DNA from: Acidobacteriota bacterium
GTDB lineage: Bacteria > Acidobacteriota > Thermoanaerobaculia > Thermoanaerobaculales > Thermoanaerobaculaceae
Direction: 5' to 3'
Length of the DNA: 15,992 nucleotides
NCBI GenBank assembly: GCA_021782525.1
Contig: JAJXUY010000011.1
Span: 1-15,992 of the forward strand
Shown: piece after piece, positions 1-5,796 of the stretch
How positions within the stretch are numbered: the stretch's first letter is position 1
Layout of the letters: every line of letters begins with the position of its first letter
Notes under the pieces: model-generated
What the model was told of the DNA's origin: nothing
The model's database searches: none
What the model saw: the letters and a program-made list of their open reading frames with translations, nothing else
Program-made: the position numbers and the translations under genes

Positions 1-110
1 TCGTGATCCCGGCGAGCTGAACCCGCCGCGCACGGCCGCGCGCCGCGGCGGGCGGCGGAGTCCGGCGCCGGCCGCTCGCGGTTTGCGCGCCGTGCGGCTA
101 TCGTTGGCTC
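1..110. other. Upstream region of the nitroreductase gene
   Basis: Very GC-rich DNA with no convincing gene. A TGA at 18-20 is in frame with a few open codons from the window edge, so it could be the end of an upstream rightward gene, but too little is visible to say. A -10-like TATCGT at 99-104 ends six bases before the ATG at 111, and there is no Shine-Dalgarno sequence between them, so the downstream gene may have a leaderless mRNA. No good -35 box is visible at the expected distance. Confidence 0.3.
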
Positions 111-836
111 ATGAGCCACGAGCCGGTCCTCGCGCCGCACCGTTCGATCCGAGCGTTCCGCGCCGAGCCGCTGCCGTCGGGCATGCTCGAGCGGCTGGTC
201 GCGGAGGCGCAACGCGCGCCGACCGACGCGACCGCGCAGATGTACTCGTTCGTGCGCGTGGCCGACGGCGCGCGAAGGGCGCGCATCGCCGCGCTCTCCG
301 GCGACCAGGAGCACGTGCGCACCGCGGCCGAGTTCCTCGTCGTGTGCGCCGACGTCCACCGGCTCGCGCGCCTGCTCGAGCTGCACGGGCGCGCGCTCGG
401 CGCGTTCCCCGCAACCGGTCTGCACTTCGCGACGGTGGACGCCACGCTGGCGGCGCAGCGGCTGATCGACGCCGCGGAGTCGGTGGGACTGGGCACCGTG
501 TGCATCGGCGGCATCCTCAACGGCGTCGAGGAGCTGGTCGAGTTCCTCGCGCTGCCGCGCGGCGTGCTGCCGCTGTTCGGGCTCTGTCTCGGCTGGCCGG
601 CGGAGGAGCCGGTGCGGCGGCCGCGCGTCGCAATCGGCTCGGTGCTCCATACCGACCGCTACGGCGAGCAGACGCCCGCCGCGGCCGCCGCCGACGTGTC
701 GGCGATGGCGGCGATCACGCGCAGCGGCGACTGGCCGTCGGTGCTCGCGCGCTACTTCGCGGCCGGCGGAACGATGGAGGAGCGCGAGCCGGCGCTGCGC
801 CGCGTCCTCGAGCGCCAGGGCTTCGCCTGGCGGTGA
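111..836 (+). CDS. NfsA/FRP-like nitroreductase family protein (FMN-dependent)
   Basis: A 241-residue protein, close to the roughly 240 residues of NfsA and Frp. Family members are cytoplasmic, FMN-containing, NAD(P)H-dependent oxidoreductases that reduce nitroaromatics, quinones or flavins by two electrons. The N-terminus has the family's FMN phosphate-binding pattern HRSIRAF at residues 10-16, then the PLP..ML..LV..AQRAPT segment at 21-38. A second family block, GLGTVCIGGILN, lies at 126-137, and LFGLCLGWPAEEP (155-167) matches the LCIGyP block of the NfsA branch. The ATG at 111 gives the full N-terminus. The longer frame beginning at 83 is a different reading frame and was rejected. It stands alone ahead of a repeat cluster. 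The substrate cannot be read from sequence. Confidence 0.88.
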   Translation: MSHEPVLAPHRSIRAFRAEPLPSGMLERLVAEAQRAPTDATAQMYSFVRVADGARRARIAALSGDQEHVRTAAEFLVVCADVHRLARLLELHGRALGAFPATGLHFATVDATLAAQRLIDAAESVGLGTVCIGGILNGVEELVEFLALPRGVLPLFGLCLGWPAEEPVRRPRVAIGSVLHTDRYGEQTPAAAAADVSAMAAITRSGDWPSVLARYFAAGGTMEEREPALRRVLERQGFAWR

Positions 837-861
837 GGCCGGCGGAGGAGAGGCGTTGTCC

Positions 862-1040
862 GTGGTCAGTGGTCCGTGATCGGAAGAGACAGCTGCGAAG
901 CGCGGATGCGGCGGCGCAGGGCTTCGAGGCGGCGGACGTTGCTTTTCGTTGCGGGCCCCAGGCCAGGCATCTCGTCTCTTCTGTGCCCCGGATTCCTCGG
1001 ACCACTGACCACGGACCACTGACCACGGACCACTGACCAC
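862..1040. repeat. 14-bp repeat cluster GGACCACTGACCAC, three tandem direct copies plus one inverted copy
   Basis: Three perfect head-to-tail copies of GGACCACTGACCAC lie at 999-1012, 1013-1026 and 1027-1040. The exact reverse complement, GTGGTCAGTGGTCC, lies at 862-875. The copies bracket about 120 bases, which also contain a smaller inverted pair (AAGAGAC near 884 and GTCTCTT near 974). The RNA could fold into a long stem between the two genes, possibly a transcript terminator or barrier. The whole 837-1068 gap holds no convincing gene. A short leftward open frame (about 35 codons) crosses the middle, but nothing supports it being translated. Confidence 0.8.
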
Positions 1041-1062
1041 GTCGTTCCCGGCCCGCTATACT
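1034..1062 (+). promoter_or_regulatory. Putative promoter of surE-pcm-acylphosphatase, leaderless
   Basis: A strong -10 box, TATACT, lies at 1057-1062. With a 17-base spacer the -35 position falls on TGACCA (1034-1039), a weak match inside the last copy of the 14-bp repeat. Transcription would start about at the GTG codon at 1069, and there is no Shine-Dalgarno sequence, so the surE message is probably leaderless. Confidence 0.5.
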
Positions 1063-1068
1063 GCGCGC

Positions 1069-1833
1069 GTGTCACCTCCCCTGATCCTGGTGAGCAACGA
1101 CGACGGCTACCACTCGGAGGGAATCCGGGTGCTCGCCGAGTCGCTGCAGGGCCTCGGCGAGGTGTGGGTCGTCGCCCCCGACCGCGAGAACTCGGCGGTC
1201 TCCCACGCGCTCACGCTCTCGCGGCCGCTGCGCCTGACGCGGTTCGCGGAGCGTGGCTTCGCGGTCGACGGCACGCCCACCGACTGCGTCACGATCGGAG
1301 TCGGCCACCTGCTCAAGGGACGGACGCCGGACCTCGTGGTATCGGGGATCAACTTCGGCGCCAACATGGGCGACGACGTGCACTACTCCGGGACCGTCTC
1401 GGCCGCGTTCGAGGCCGTCATCCTGGGCGTCCCCGCCGTCGCGATCTCGCAGGTGACCACGAGCGAGTTCTCGTTCGCCTTCGCGGGGCGGTTCGCGCGC
1501 CTGATCGCGGCGCGCGTGCTCGACCGCGGGCTCCCCGCCGGCGTGCTGCTCAACGTCAACGTCCCGCCGAACCACCCGAGCGGCGTGCGCTTCACCCGGC
1601 TCGGGAAGCGGACGTACGGCGAGGGGGTCGTCGAGGACACCGACCCGCGCGGGCGCAGGTGCTACTGGATCGGCGGCGGCGACCCGGTGTGGGAGGACAT
1701 CCCGGGAACGGACTTCGCGGTGGTCGCCGCGGGCTACACCTCGGTGACACCGTTGCACCTCGACATGACCGACCGGGAGCAGCTGCGGCAGCTCGAGGGC
1801 GAGGCGGCGGCGTGGGACCTGGAGGGCTCCTGA
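1069..1833 (+). CDS. surE: 5'/3'-nucleotidase SurE
   Basis: A 254-residue metal-dependent phosphatase that removes phosphate from nucleoside 5'- and 3'-monophosphates, a cytoplasmic stress-survival enzyme in well-studied bacteria. The N-terminal LVSNDDG motif gives metal ligands D11 and D12. PDRENSAVSH (38-47) gives S42, and SGINFGANMGDDVHYSGTV (92-110) contains N95 and the family signature. Length and motif order are those of intact SurE. The GTG start at 1069 places these motifs at their usual distance from the N-terminus. The stop codon is one base before the GTG of pcm at 1835, so the two are almost certainly cotranscribed and coupled. surE-pcm linkage is common in bacteria and fits a damage-repair or stationary-phase role. 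Confidence 0.96.
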   Translation: MSPPLILVSNDDGYHSEGIRVLAESLQGLGEVWVVAPDRENSAVSHALTLSRPLRLTRFAERGFAVDGTPTDCVTIGVGHLLKGRTPDLVVSGINFGANMGDDVHYSGTVSAAFEAVILGVPAVAISQVTTSEFSFAFAGRFARLIAARVLDRGLPAGVLLNVNVPPNHPSGVRFTRLGKRTYGEGVVEDTDPRGRRCYWIGGGDPVWEDIPGTDFAVVAAGYTSVTPLHLDMTDREQLRQLEGEAAAWDLEGS

Positions 1834-1834
1834 G

Positions 1835-2470
1835 GTGAGCGCGGTCCCGGTGCGACGCAAGGTGCTGATCGACTACCTCCGCAGCGCCGGGATCGTGGAC
1901 GACCGGGTGCTCGCTGCGATCGCCGCGGTACCGCGCGAGCGGTTCGTGCCCGACACCCTGCGGCACCAGGCGTACGAGGACTACCCGCTGGAGATCGGCG
2001 AGGGGCAGACGATCTCGCAGCCTTCCGTGGTCGCCCGCATCACCGAGCTCGCCGAGGTGACGCCGCGCGACCGCGTGCTCGAAATCGGCGCCGGCTCCGG
2101 CTACCAGGCGGCGGTGCTGGCGCAGCTCGCGCGCTTCGTGTTCACCGTCGAGCGCCTGCCGCGCCTCGCCGAGACGGCCCGCGGCCGGCTCGCGGAGCTC
2201 GGGTACCGCAACGTGTCGGTCCAGGTGATGGACGGCACGCTGGGGTGGCGTGCCCAGGCGCCGTTCGACGCGATCATCGTCAGCGCCGCAGCCCCGGCGA
2301 TCCCGCGAGCTCTCGTCGACCAGCTCACGGACGGCGGCCGTCTCGTCATCCCGATCGGCGAACTGCGGCTGCAGGAGCTGGTGCGGGTGGTGCGGCGCGG
2401 CGACCGCGTCGAGGAGACGAGGCACGGGCCGGCGACGTTCGTGCCGCTGGTCGGCCGCGACGGGTACTGA
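1835..2470 (+). CDS. pcm: Protein-L-isoaspartate O-methyltransferase
   Basis: A 211-residue SAM-dependent enzyme that methylates abnormal L-isoaspartyl residues in aged proteins, starting their return to normal aspartate. The substrate-side motif GQTISQP is at 57-63, with the conserved Ser61. The SAM-binding motif EIGAGSGYQ is at 83-91, the acidic ribose-binding end of beta-2 is FTVERLP (103-109), and the post-motif VMDGTLGW (131-138) and DAIIVSAAAP (145-154) follow. Length is normal for bacterial Pcm. The GTG start overlaps the surE region by spacing of one base, which indicates translational coupling. No frame damage is visible. Confidence 0.95.
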   Translation: MSAVPVRRKVLIDYLRSAGIVDDRVLAAIAAVPRERFVPDTLRHQAYEDYPLEIGEGQTISQPSVVARITELAEVTPRDRVLEIGAGSGYQAAVLAQLARFVFTVERLPRLAETARGRLAELGYRNVSVQVMDGTLGWRAQAPFDAIIVSAAAPAIPRALVDQLTDGGRLVIPIGELRLQELVRVVRRGDRVEETRHGPATFVPLVGRDGY

Positions 2471-2503
2471 CATGGGCCGGTGGGGAAAGACGAGACGGAT
2501 CCG

Positions 2504-2782
2504 ATGACCGCGAAGCTCTTCACCGTCAGGGGCCGGGTGCAGGGCGTCGGGTTCCGTTACTTCGTGCTGCGCGAGGCGCAGGCCCGCGGCGTGGCCGGCT
2601 GGGTGCGCAACCTGTCCGACGGCGCGGTCGAGGTGCTCGCCGCGGGCGAGCCGGCTCTCGTGGACGCGTTCGAGGGGAGGCTGTGGCACGGGCCGCCGCA
2701 CGCGCGCGTCACCGAGATCGAGGCGGCCGCCGCCGACGCGCCCGAGGCGCCCGGTTTCCGCGTGCTGCCGACGCCGTGGTGA
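2504..2782 (+). CDS. acyP: Acylphosphatase
   Basis: A 92-residue enzyme that hydrolyses carboxyl-phosphate bonds in small acylphosphates. The signature GRVQGVGFRYF (10-20) carries the phosphate-binding loop and catalytic Arg18. GWVRNLSDGAVEV (32-44) carries the catalytic Asn36. I chose the ATG at 2504 because it gives the standard length of about 90 residues. A GTG at 2480 would add eight residues that the family does not need. It lies 33 bases after pcm and probably belongs to the same transcript, though a functional link to SurE and Pcm is not established. It is the last protein gene before the tRNA. Confidence 0.93.
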   Translation: MTAKLFTVRGRVQGVGFRYFVLREAQARGVAGWVRNLSDGAVEVLAAGEPALVDAFEGRLWHGPPHARVTEIEAAAADAPEAPGFRVLPTPW

Positions 2783-2799
2783 ACCCGCGGCCGCCGGAC

Positions 2800-2828
2800 T
2801 TGTGATTTCGCGGTCGCCCGACTAGCAT
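2800..2828 (+). promoter_or_regulatory. Putative promoter of the tRNA-Arg gene
   Basis: TTGTGA (2800-2805) and TAGCAT (2823-2828) are separated by exactly 17 bases, and the mature tRNA begins 12 bases after the -10 box. Both boxes match the housekeeping sigma consensus at four of six bases. The arrangement gives the tRNA its own start, independent of the acylphosphatase gene. Confidence 0.55.
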
Positions 2829-2839
2829 CCGGTCGGTAC

Positions 2840-2916
2840 GGGGCTGTAGCTCAGTTGGATAGAGCAGCGGTTTCCTAAACCGCGTGTCGGAGGTTCAAGT
2901 CCTCTCAGCCCCGCCA
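2840..2916 (+). tRNA. tRNA-Arg, anticodon CCU
   Basis: A full 77-base cloverleaf. The acceptor stem GGGGCTG pairs with CAGCCCC. The D arm is GCTC-loop-GAGC, and the anticodon stem GCGGT/ACCGC (2867-2871 with 2879-2883) encloses the loop TTCCTAA, giving anticodon CCT at 2874-2876, which reads AGG. The T arm contains GGTTCAAGTCC, and CCA is encoded at 2914-2916. The 3' half from the anticodon loop onward (2872-2916) is the integration target: its 45 bases recur at 15843-15887. The gene therefore stays intact on the left, with its 3' half supplied by the element. Confidence 0.97.
2872..2916 (+). repeat. attL: left copy of the 45-bp attachment core
   Basis: The 45 bases from the anticodon loop to the encoded CCA are identical to 15843-15887, and the match ends at both sides (T before and A after on the left, A before and C after on the right). 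Integration at the anticodon or T arm of a tRNA gene by a tyrosine integrase leaves exactly this pattern. The integrase stop codon lies 15 bases inside the repeat. Confidence 0.95.
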
Positions 2917-2931
2917 ACTTATATACCAAGC

Positions 2932-4215
2932 TCACCGTTTTGACACCAGTTTTGACAGCAGTTTTGCGCCGCCTCTAGGTTTGGGCTTGTCATCCCCGAG
3001 GAGACCTTCCAAACGAGCGGCCGCTGAGCCCGTCAACTCCTCGAGAACGTGGCCGTACACGTCAGTCGTGGTGGAGGTGCGCGCGTGCCCGAGGACGGCC
3101 GAGACGATGCTCACCGGCTCGCCAGCTTTCAAGAGCATGATCGCGGTCGAGTGCCGAAGATCGTGGAACCGCACCAGCGGGCGGAGGGTCTCGCGCTTGA
3201 CCTTCACACTCTTCCCGCGCCGCTTGCGTGTCTCCGTCGTGGTGATCGTCTCGGCGAGCCCGACCCGCGCGAGGATCGGCCAGAAGCTCCGTCGGCGGAG
3301 GTTCGCGGATTCGACCGGCGTCCCGATCTCGGACACGAACACGAGGCCGGTATCGGCCCACGCGCTCCCCGCCTCGAGGCGCTCCTCGAGTTGGTGCACA
3401 CCGTGGCGGCGGAGCGCATCCACCGCGGCCGGCGCGAGGCGGAGCGTCCGGTTAGACCGCTCAGTCTTCGTCTCCTCTATTACTAGGGCGCCCGGCCGCT
3501 TGCCGTCGCTGGCCTGCCGTTGCAGCGTGCCGGTGATTTCGATTGTGCCGGTGTCCAGGTCAACGTGATTCCACGACAACGCGAGCAGCTCGCCGAGCCG
3601 CGCGCCGGTGTAGACCGCTAGGGTGTAGAGCGCAGCGAAGCGATCCTCGGCGGCGGCGGCGAGAAATGCCTTGCACTGCTCCGGCGTCAGAGGCCGAGGC
3701 TTGTACCGCCCGACCCGTGGCGGGTCCGCAAGCCGAGCGACGTTCTGTGCGACCTTGCGCCGCTTGAGCGCCTTCTCGAGCGCGGTGCCGAGGACCGTAT
3801 GTAGGTGGTGAACCGTACGAGGGGAGAGACCGCTCTCGACCTTCTCGCGGTAGAGGCGCTCGAGGCGCTCGGGGCTCAGGCGCGTGAGCGCAACCTTGCC
3901 AATGGTGGGGATTGCGTGGGCGGTGAGGAGCTGGTGATACCTGTCCCACGTTCGGGGCTTGACTGTGCCCTTGACGCCTTCAAGCCAGCTCGTCATCCAC
4001 GCGGCAACGGTCAACTTGCCACCGGGGACGATCGCGCCGCCGTTGACCTCGACGATGAGTTTCGCCATCGCGTCGGCGGCTGCCTCCCGCGTGGGACCGT
4101 ACACCGCCCGCCTGCGGCCGTCGCCGAGGCTGACCTGCGCTTGCCAGCGGCCGTCTTTGCGCTGGGCGATGCTACCTTCGCGGTTTCCGCGACGCTTCGC
4201 CTTTGGTTTTGCCAT
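2932..4215 (-). CDS. int: Tyrosine site-specific integrase
   Basis: A 427-residue phage-type tyrosine recombinase that inserts and excises the element at tRNA-Arg. Residues 10-60 form the basic arm-type DNA-binding domain (REGSIAQRKDGRWQAQVSL), 64-165 the core-binding SAM-like domain, and 175-400 the catalytic domain. The catalytic set is complete: R206 (TGARLGE), K250 (EETKTERSNR), H351 and R354 (RFHDLRHST), H377 (LGHARTS) and nucleophile Y387 (TTTDVYGHV). A basic insertion (about 322-345) separates K250 from the HxxR motif. I chose the ATG at 4213-4215 because the family N-terminus begins there; the frame is open further upstream, but that part overlaps the preceding gene. It overlaps that gene (4172-5101) by 44 bases, which suggests coupled translation. 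Its stop lies next to attL, and its last codons contain the left-end TGACACCA repeat. Confidence 0.97.
   Translation of the reverse strand: MAKPKAKRRGNREGSIAQRKDGRWQAQVSLGDGRRRAVYGPTREAAADAMAKLIVEVNGGAIVPGGKLTVAAWMTSWLEGVKGTVKPRTWDRYHQLLTAHAIPTIGKVALTRLSPERLERLYREKVESGLSPRTVHHLHTVLGTALEKALKRRKVAQNVARLADPPRVGRYKPRPLTPEQCKAFLAAAAEDRFAALYTLAVYTGARLGELLALSWNHVDLDTGTIEITGTLQRQASDGKRPGALVIEETKTERSNRTLRLAPAAVDALRRHGVHQLEERLEAGSAWADTGLVFVSEIGTPVESANLRRRSFWPILARVGLAETITTTETRKRRGKSVKVKRETLRPLVRFHDLRHSTAIMLLKAGEPVSIVSAVLGHARTSTTTDVYGHVLEELTGSAAARLEGLLGDDKPKPRGGAKLLSKLVSKR
2941..2960 (+). repeat. Left-end arm-site candidates, TGACACCA / TGACAGCA
   Basis: TGACACCA at 2941-2948 and TGACAGCA at 2953-2960 are spaced 12 bases apart and lie just inside attL. 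The same word, twice, with the same 12-base spacing and the same strand, occurs inside attR at 15730-15749. Repeats near both ends are expected for integrase arm-type binding sites. The left pair lies within the 3' end of the integrase coding sequence. Confidence 0.5.
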
Positions 4216-5101
4216 GAGCCTTTTCCCCCTCGGCCTTGTGGCGATGATAGTAGGCCTTCGATGCCATCCGCGCCCGTGCCGCCGGGCCGCAGTCCCCGCA
4301 GTACACCCGCCGACGCCCACGCCCGCGCTGTGCGGGAAGTGGCCTTCCGCACGCCCGGCAAACGGCCCAACCCTCCACGCCCGCCACGGCCTGCGCGAGC
4401 AAAATTGCGAGCGTGCCGAAAAGCGACGGCGCGTACATAACCAGCCTGTGATCGCCGTCCGGTCCCGTCGGGTTAGGAAACAAAATGGGATGAACCCCGC
4501 CGCGGACCGTCCAGGTGTTGATGACTTCCATGATGTCTTGCCACGCCGCCTGTGACGGGCTCAGCGACAGCGGCCCAACGTGGTAGTGCTTGCTCATATA
4601 CCTGTAGCTCCTCTCGAGATCCAGGCTAGGGCGCTCGTGCGGCGGAAGCTCGCCGGAAAACAGCGGTCCCCACGTCGCCGGTTGCGGTGTCCTACCGGCG
4701 CGTACCTCGGCGGTCACGTCGAGGATGGCGCGGGCGGCGGCCACGACGTAGCGCCAGCGCGCGAGCGACTCACCGCCTGTGAATGGCACCGGGAGTGCCT
4801 TCGCGGCGCGGTCGTGCGGAAAACCCATCATGTCAAGCGGGCCGTGTGCGCGGGCAAATCGGACGATCGCCTTCGCGGGCGGATCGGGGCCAAGACGAAC
4901 GAACCGGCTAAGAAGCCCGCGCGGTACGGCGACCCGATTGGCGGGCGTCTCAACCCACAAGATGCGATCGCCTTCCAAGTCAAGCTCGATCCGCTCAGGA
5001 ACGGCTAGGTGCGCGCTGGGGAAGGGGCGATCGAGTAGGCCCGTCTCCGGGTCGGTGATGTTCGCTCGTTCCCATGCGGGCGTGTTGCTCGAAATCCTCA
5101 T
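4172..5101 (-). CDS. Unknown protein with a C-terminal CGNR-like zinc finger
   Basis: A 309-residue protein of unknown function. Residues 1-235 show no motif I recognise. A hydrophobic helix-like segment (223-242) precedes a zinc-binding pattern: C248-x2-C251-G-R-P-L, a basic stretch QRGRGRRR, then C268-x2-C271, ending in RARMASKAYYHRHK. This layout resembles the CGNR-type zinc finger that binds DNA in bacterial regulators. The last 25 residues are Lys/Arg-rich. It is the first gene of the leftward unit, and the integrase start lies inside its 3' end. A regulator or a recombination-directionality helper is possible (inference). Its promoter is the TTGACA/TACGAT pair at 5110-5138, and there is no Shine-Dalgarno sequence, so the message may be leaderless. 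Confidence 0.75.
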   Translation of the reverse strand: MRISSNTPAWERANITDPETGLLDRPFPSAHLAVPERIELDLEGDRILWVETPANRVAVPRGLLSRFVRLGPDPPAKAIVRFARAHGPLDMMGFPHDRAAKALPVPFTGGESLARWRYVVAAARAILDVTAEVRAGRTPQPATWGPLFSGELPPHERPSLDLERSYRYMSKHYHVGPLSLSPSQAAWQDIMEVINTWTVRGGVHPILFPNPTGPDGDHRLVMYAPSLFGTLAILLAQAVAGVEGWAVCRACGRPLPAQRGRGRRRVYCGDCGPAARARMASKAYYHRHKAEGEKAHGKTKGEASRKPRR

Positions 5102-5109
5102 CGTTTATC

Positions 5110-5138
5110 ATCGTAATTCCCTTGTGTTCCCGTGTCAA
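5110..5138 (-). promoter_or_regulatory. Strong leftward promoter of the zinc-finger protein and integrase
   Basis: On the minus strand a perfect -35 box TTGACA (5133-5138) and a -10 box TACGAT (5110-5115) are exactly 17 bases apart. The ATG at 5101 comes eight bases after the -10 box, so transcription should start at or next to the start codon. Confidence 0.7.
5117..5136. promoter_or_regulatory. Candidate operator: two tandem 10-bp repeats inside the leftward promoter
   Basis: TTCCCTTGTG (5117-5126) is followed directly by TTCCCGTGTC (5127-5136). They match at seven of ten positions and are one helical turn apart. They occupy the spacer and most of the -35 box of the leftward promoter, in the gap between divergent genes. 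A protein bound here would block integrase transcription. The excisionase-like HTH protein encoded just to the right is the obvious candidate (inference). Confidence 0.3.
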
Positions 5139-5168
5139 CTGCGTGAGCCTGATTACGTGGAGGTTCGA

Positions 5169-5384
5169 ATGAATGCCACGAAACGCGCAGGGGACGGCGA
5201 AGGGGTAGAGCGGCTCGCGTATCGGCCGTCCGAGGTGGCAAAGGCGATCGGCTCGTCAAGGGCGTATGCATACCAGCTCGTACAGCGCGGCGTGATCCGG
5301 TCTGTGCGGTGCGGGCGCGCGATCTTCGTTCCGCGAGCGGCGGTCGAGGATTTTCTCGCCGGTCAGGGAGAAGAGGGGTTATGA
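5169..5384 (+). CDS. Excisionase-family / AlpA-like helix-turn-helix protein
   Basis: A 71-residue DNA-binding protein. Residues 17-65 form a MerR-like winged helix-turn-helix as in Xis and AlpA proteins: AYRPSEVAKAIGSSRAYAYQ gives the two helices, then RGVIRSVRCGRAIFVPRAAVEDFL gives the wing and last helix, with R50 in the wing. Such proteins bend att DNA to favour excision and often regulate the integrase. GGAGG at 5159-5163 is five bases before the ATG at 5169, which decides the start. A second ATG at 5173 is out of frame. It opens the long rightward operon and overlaps the next gene by ATGA. It stands divergent to the zinc-finger and integrase genes. Confidence 0.87.
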   Translation: MNATKRAGDGEGVERLAYRPSEVAKAIGSSRAYAYQLVQRGVIRSVRCGRAIFVPRAAVEDFLAGQGEEGL

Positions 5385-5569
5385 ACGCCGACGGTCCCGC
5401 TGAAAGCACAACGGCCGCCCTGGCAGGCGGCCCTAAAGAGTCAATCGTCAATTCGCAATATAGCGCAGCGTCGCGCTTCGCGCAAGTGGTAGACGCGCTC
5501 GCTGCGTGGGCGCCGTGGGCCGCGGTGGCGCTCGCGGTCGTGGCGCTGATTGCGAGGCTGGTCCGATGA
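5381..5569 (+). CDS. Small single-pass membrane protein
   Basis: A 62-residue protein with a polar N-terminal half and one hydrophobic helix at about 40-61 (AAWAPWAAVALAVVALIARL), ending in Arg. It probably spans the membrane once. Function is unknown. The ATG at 5381 overlaps the HTH gene's stop (ATGA), with the purine-rich stretch AGGGAGAAGAGGGG just upstream. Its stop overlaps the next start in the same way. Small membrane peptides in the early region of phages and satellites are common, and a regulatory or exclusion role is possible, but nothing here shows it. Confidence 0.65.
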   Translation: MNADGPAESTTAALAGGPKESIVNSQYSAASRFAQVVDALAAWAPWAAVALAVVALIARLVR

Positions 5570-5796
5570 GCGCCACCCGCACCCCGCAGCCGTGCGAGTT
5601 GTGCGGCCGGCCCACGACCGAGACCGCAGCCTACGTTCCAACCGATGCAAACTGCGAGCGGATCTTCATGCTCGGCGTGATGACGTTCCCGCTGTGCCGC
5701 GACTGTCAGGGAGAAGTGAAGATCGGCACGGCGAGGGCGCAGTGCTTCGTCAACGACCTGCGGGCGCTCGCACTAGCGCCAAGGCGGACAGTGTGA
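5566..5796 (+). CDS. Small zinc-ribbon protein
   Basis: A 76-residue protein with two CxxC pairs: C10-x2-C13 (PCELCGRPT) and C44-x2-C47 (LCRDCQGE). This is the layout of a four-cysteine zinc ribbon with a 30-residue loop. A fifth cysteine (C30) lies in the loop. Zinc ribbons bind nucleic acid or proteins. Because the next gene is the primase-helicase, a helper role in replication is reasonable but inferred. Start and stop both overlap neighbours (ATGA at 5566, GTGA at 5793), so it is translated as part of the operon. Confidence 0.7.
   Translation: MSATRTPQPCELCGRPTTETAAYVPTDANCERIFMLGVMTFPLCRDCQGEVKIGTARAQCFVNDLRALALAPRRTV

Noticed and set aside
83..1036. Rightward 317-codon frame overlapping the nitroreductase and the repeat cluster
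   Set aside because: Arg/Ala/Gly-rich shadow in another frame; it ends by translating the 14-bp repeats.
999..1040. Tandem repeats as a possible CRISPR array
   Set aside because: Units are 14 bases, directly adjacent and without spacers; no cas genes are present.
1592..2701. Long leftward open frame (369 codons) antisense to pcm and acyP, and a similar one antisense to surE (1072-1860)
   Set aside because: High-GC DNA produces long antisense frames; their translations are Arg/Pro/Ala-rich with no motif, while the plus strand carries clear Pcm, AcyP and SurE motifs.
3805..4440. Rightward 211-codon frame opposite the integrase
   Set aside because: The integrase catalytic residues on the minus strand are complete; the opposite frame has no motif.
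5122..5155. A rightward promoter for the HTH operon from TTGTGT (5122-5127) and TGATTA (5150-5155)
   Set aside because: The spacer would be 22 bases, too long; I could not identify a convincing rightward promoter in this gap.
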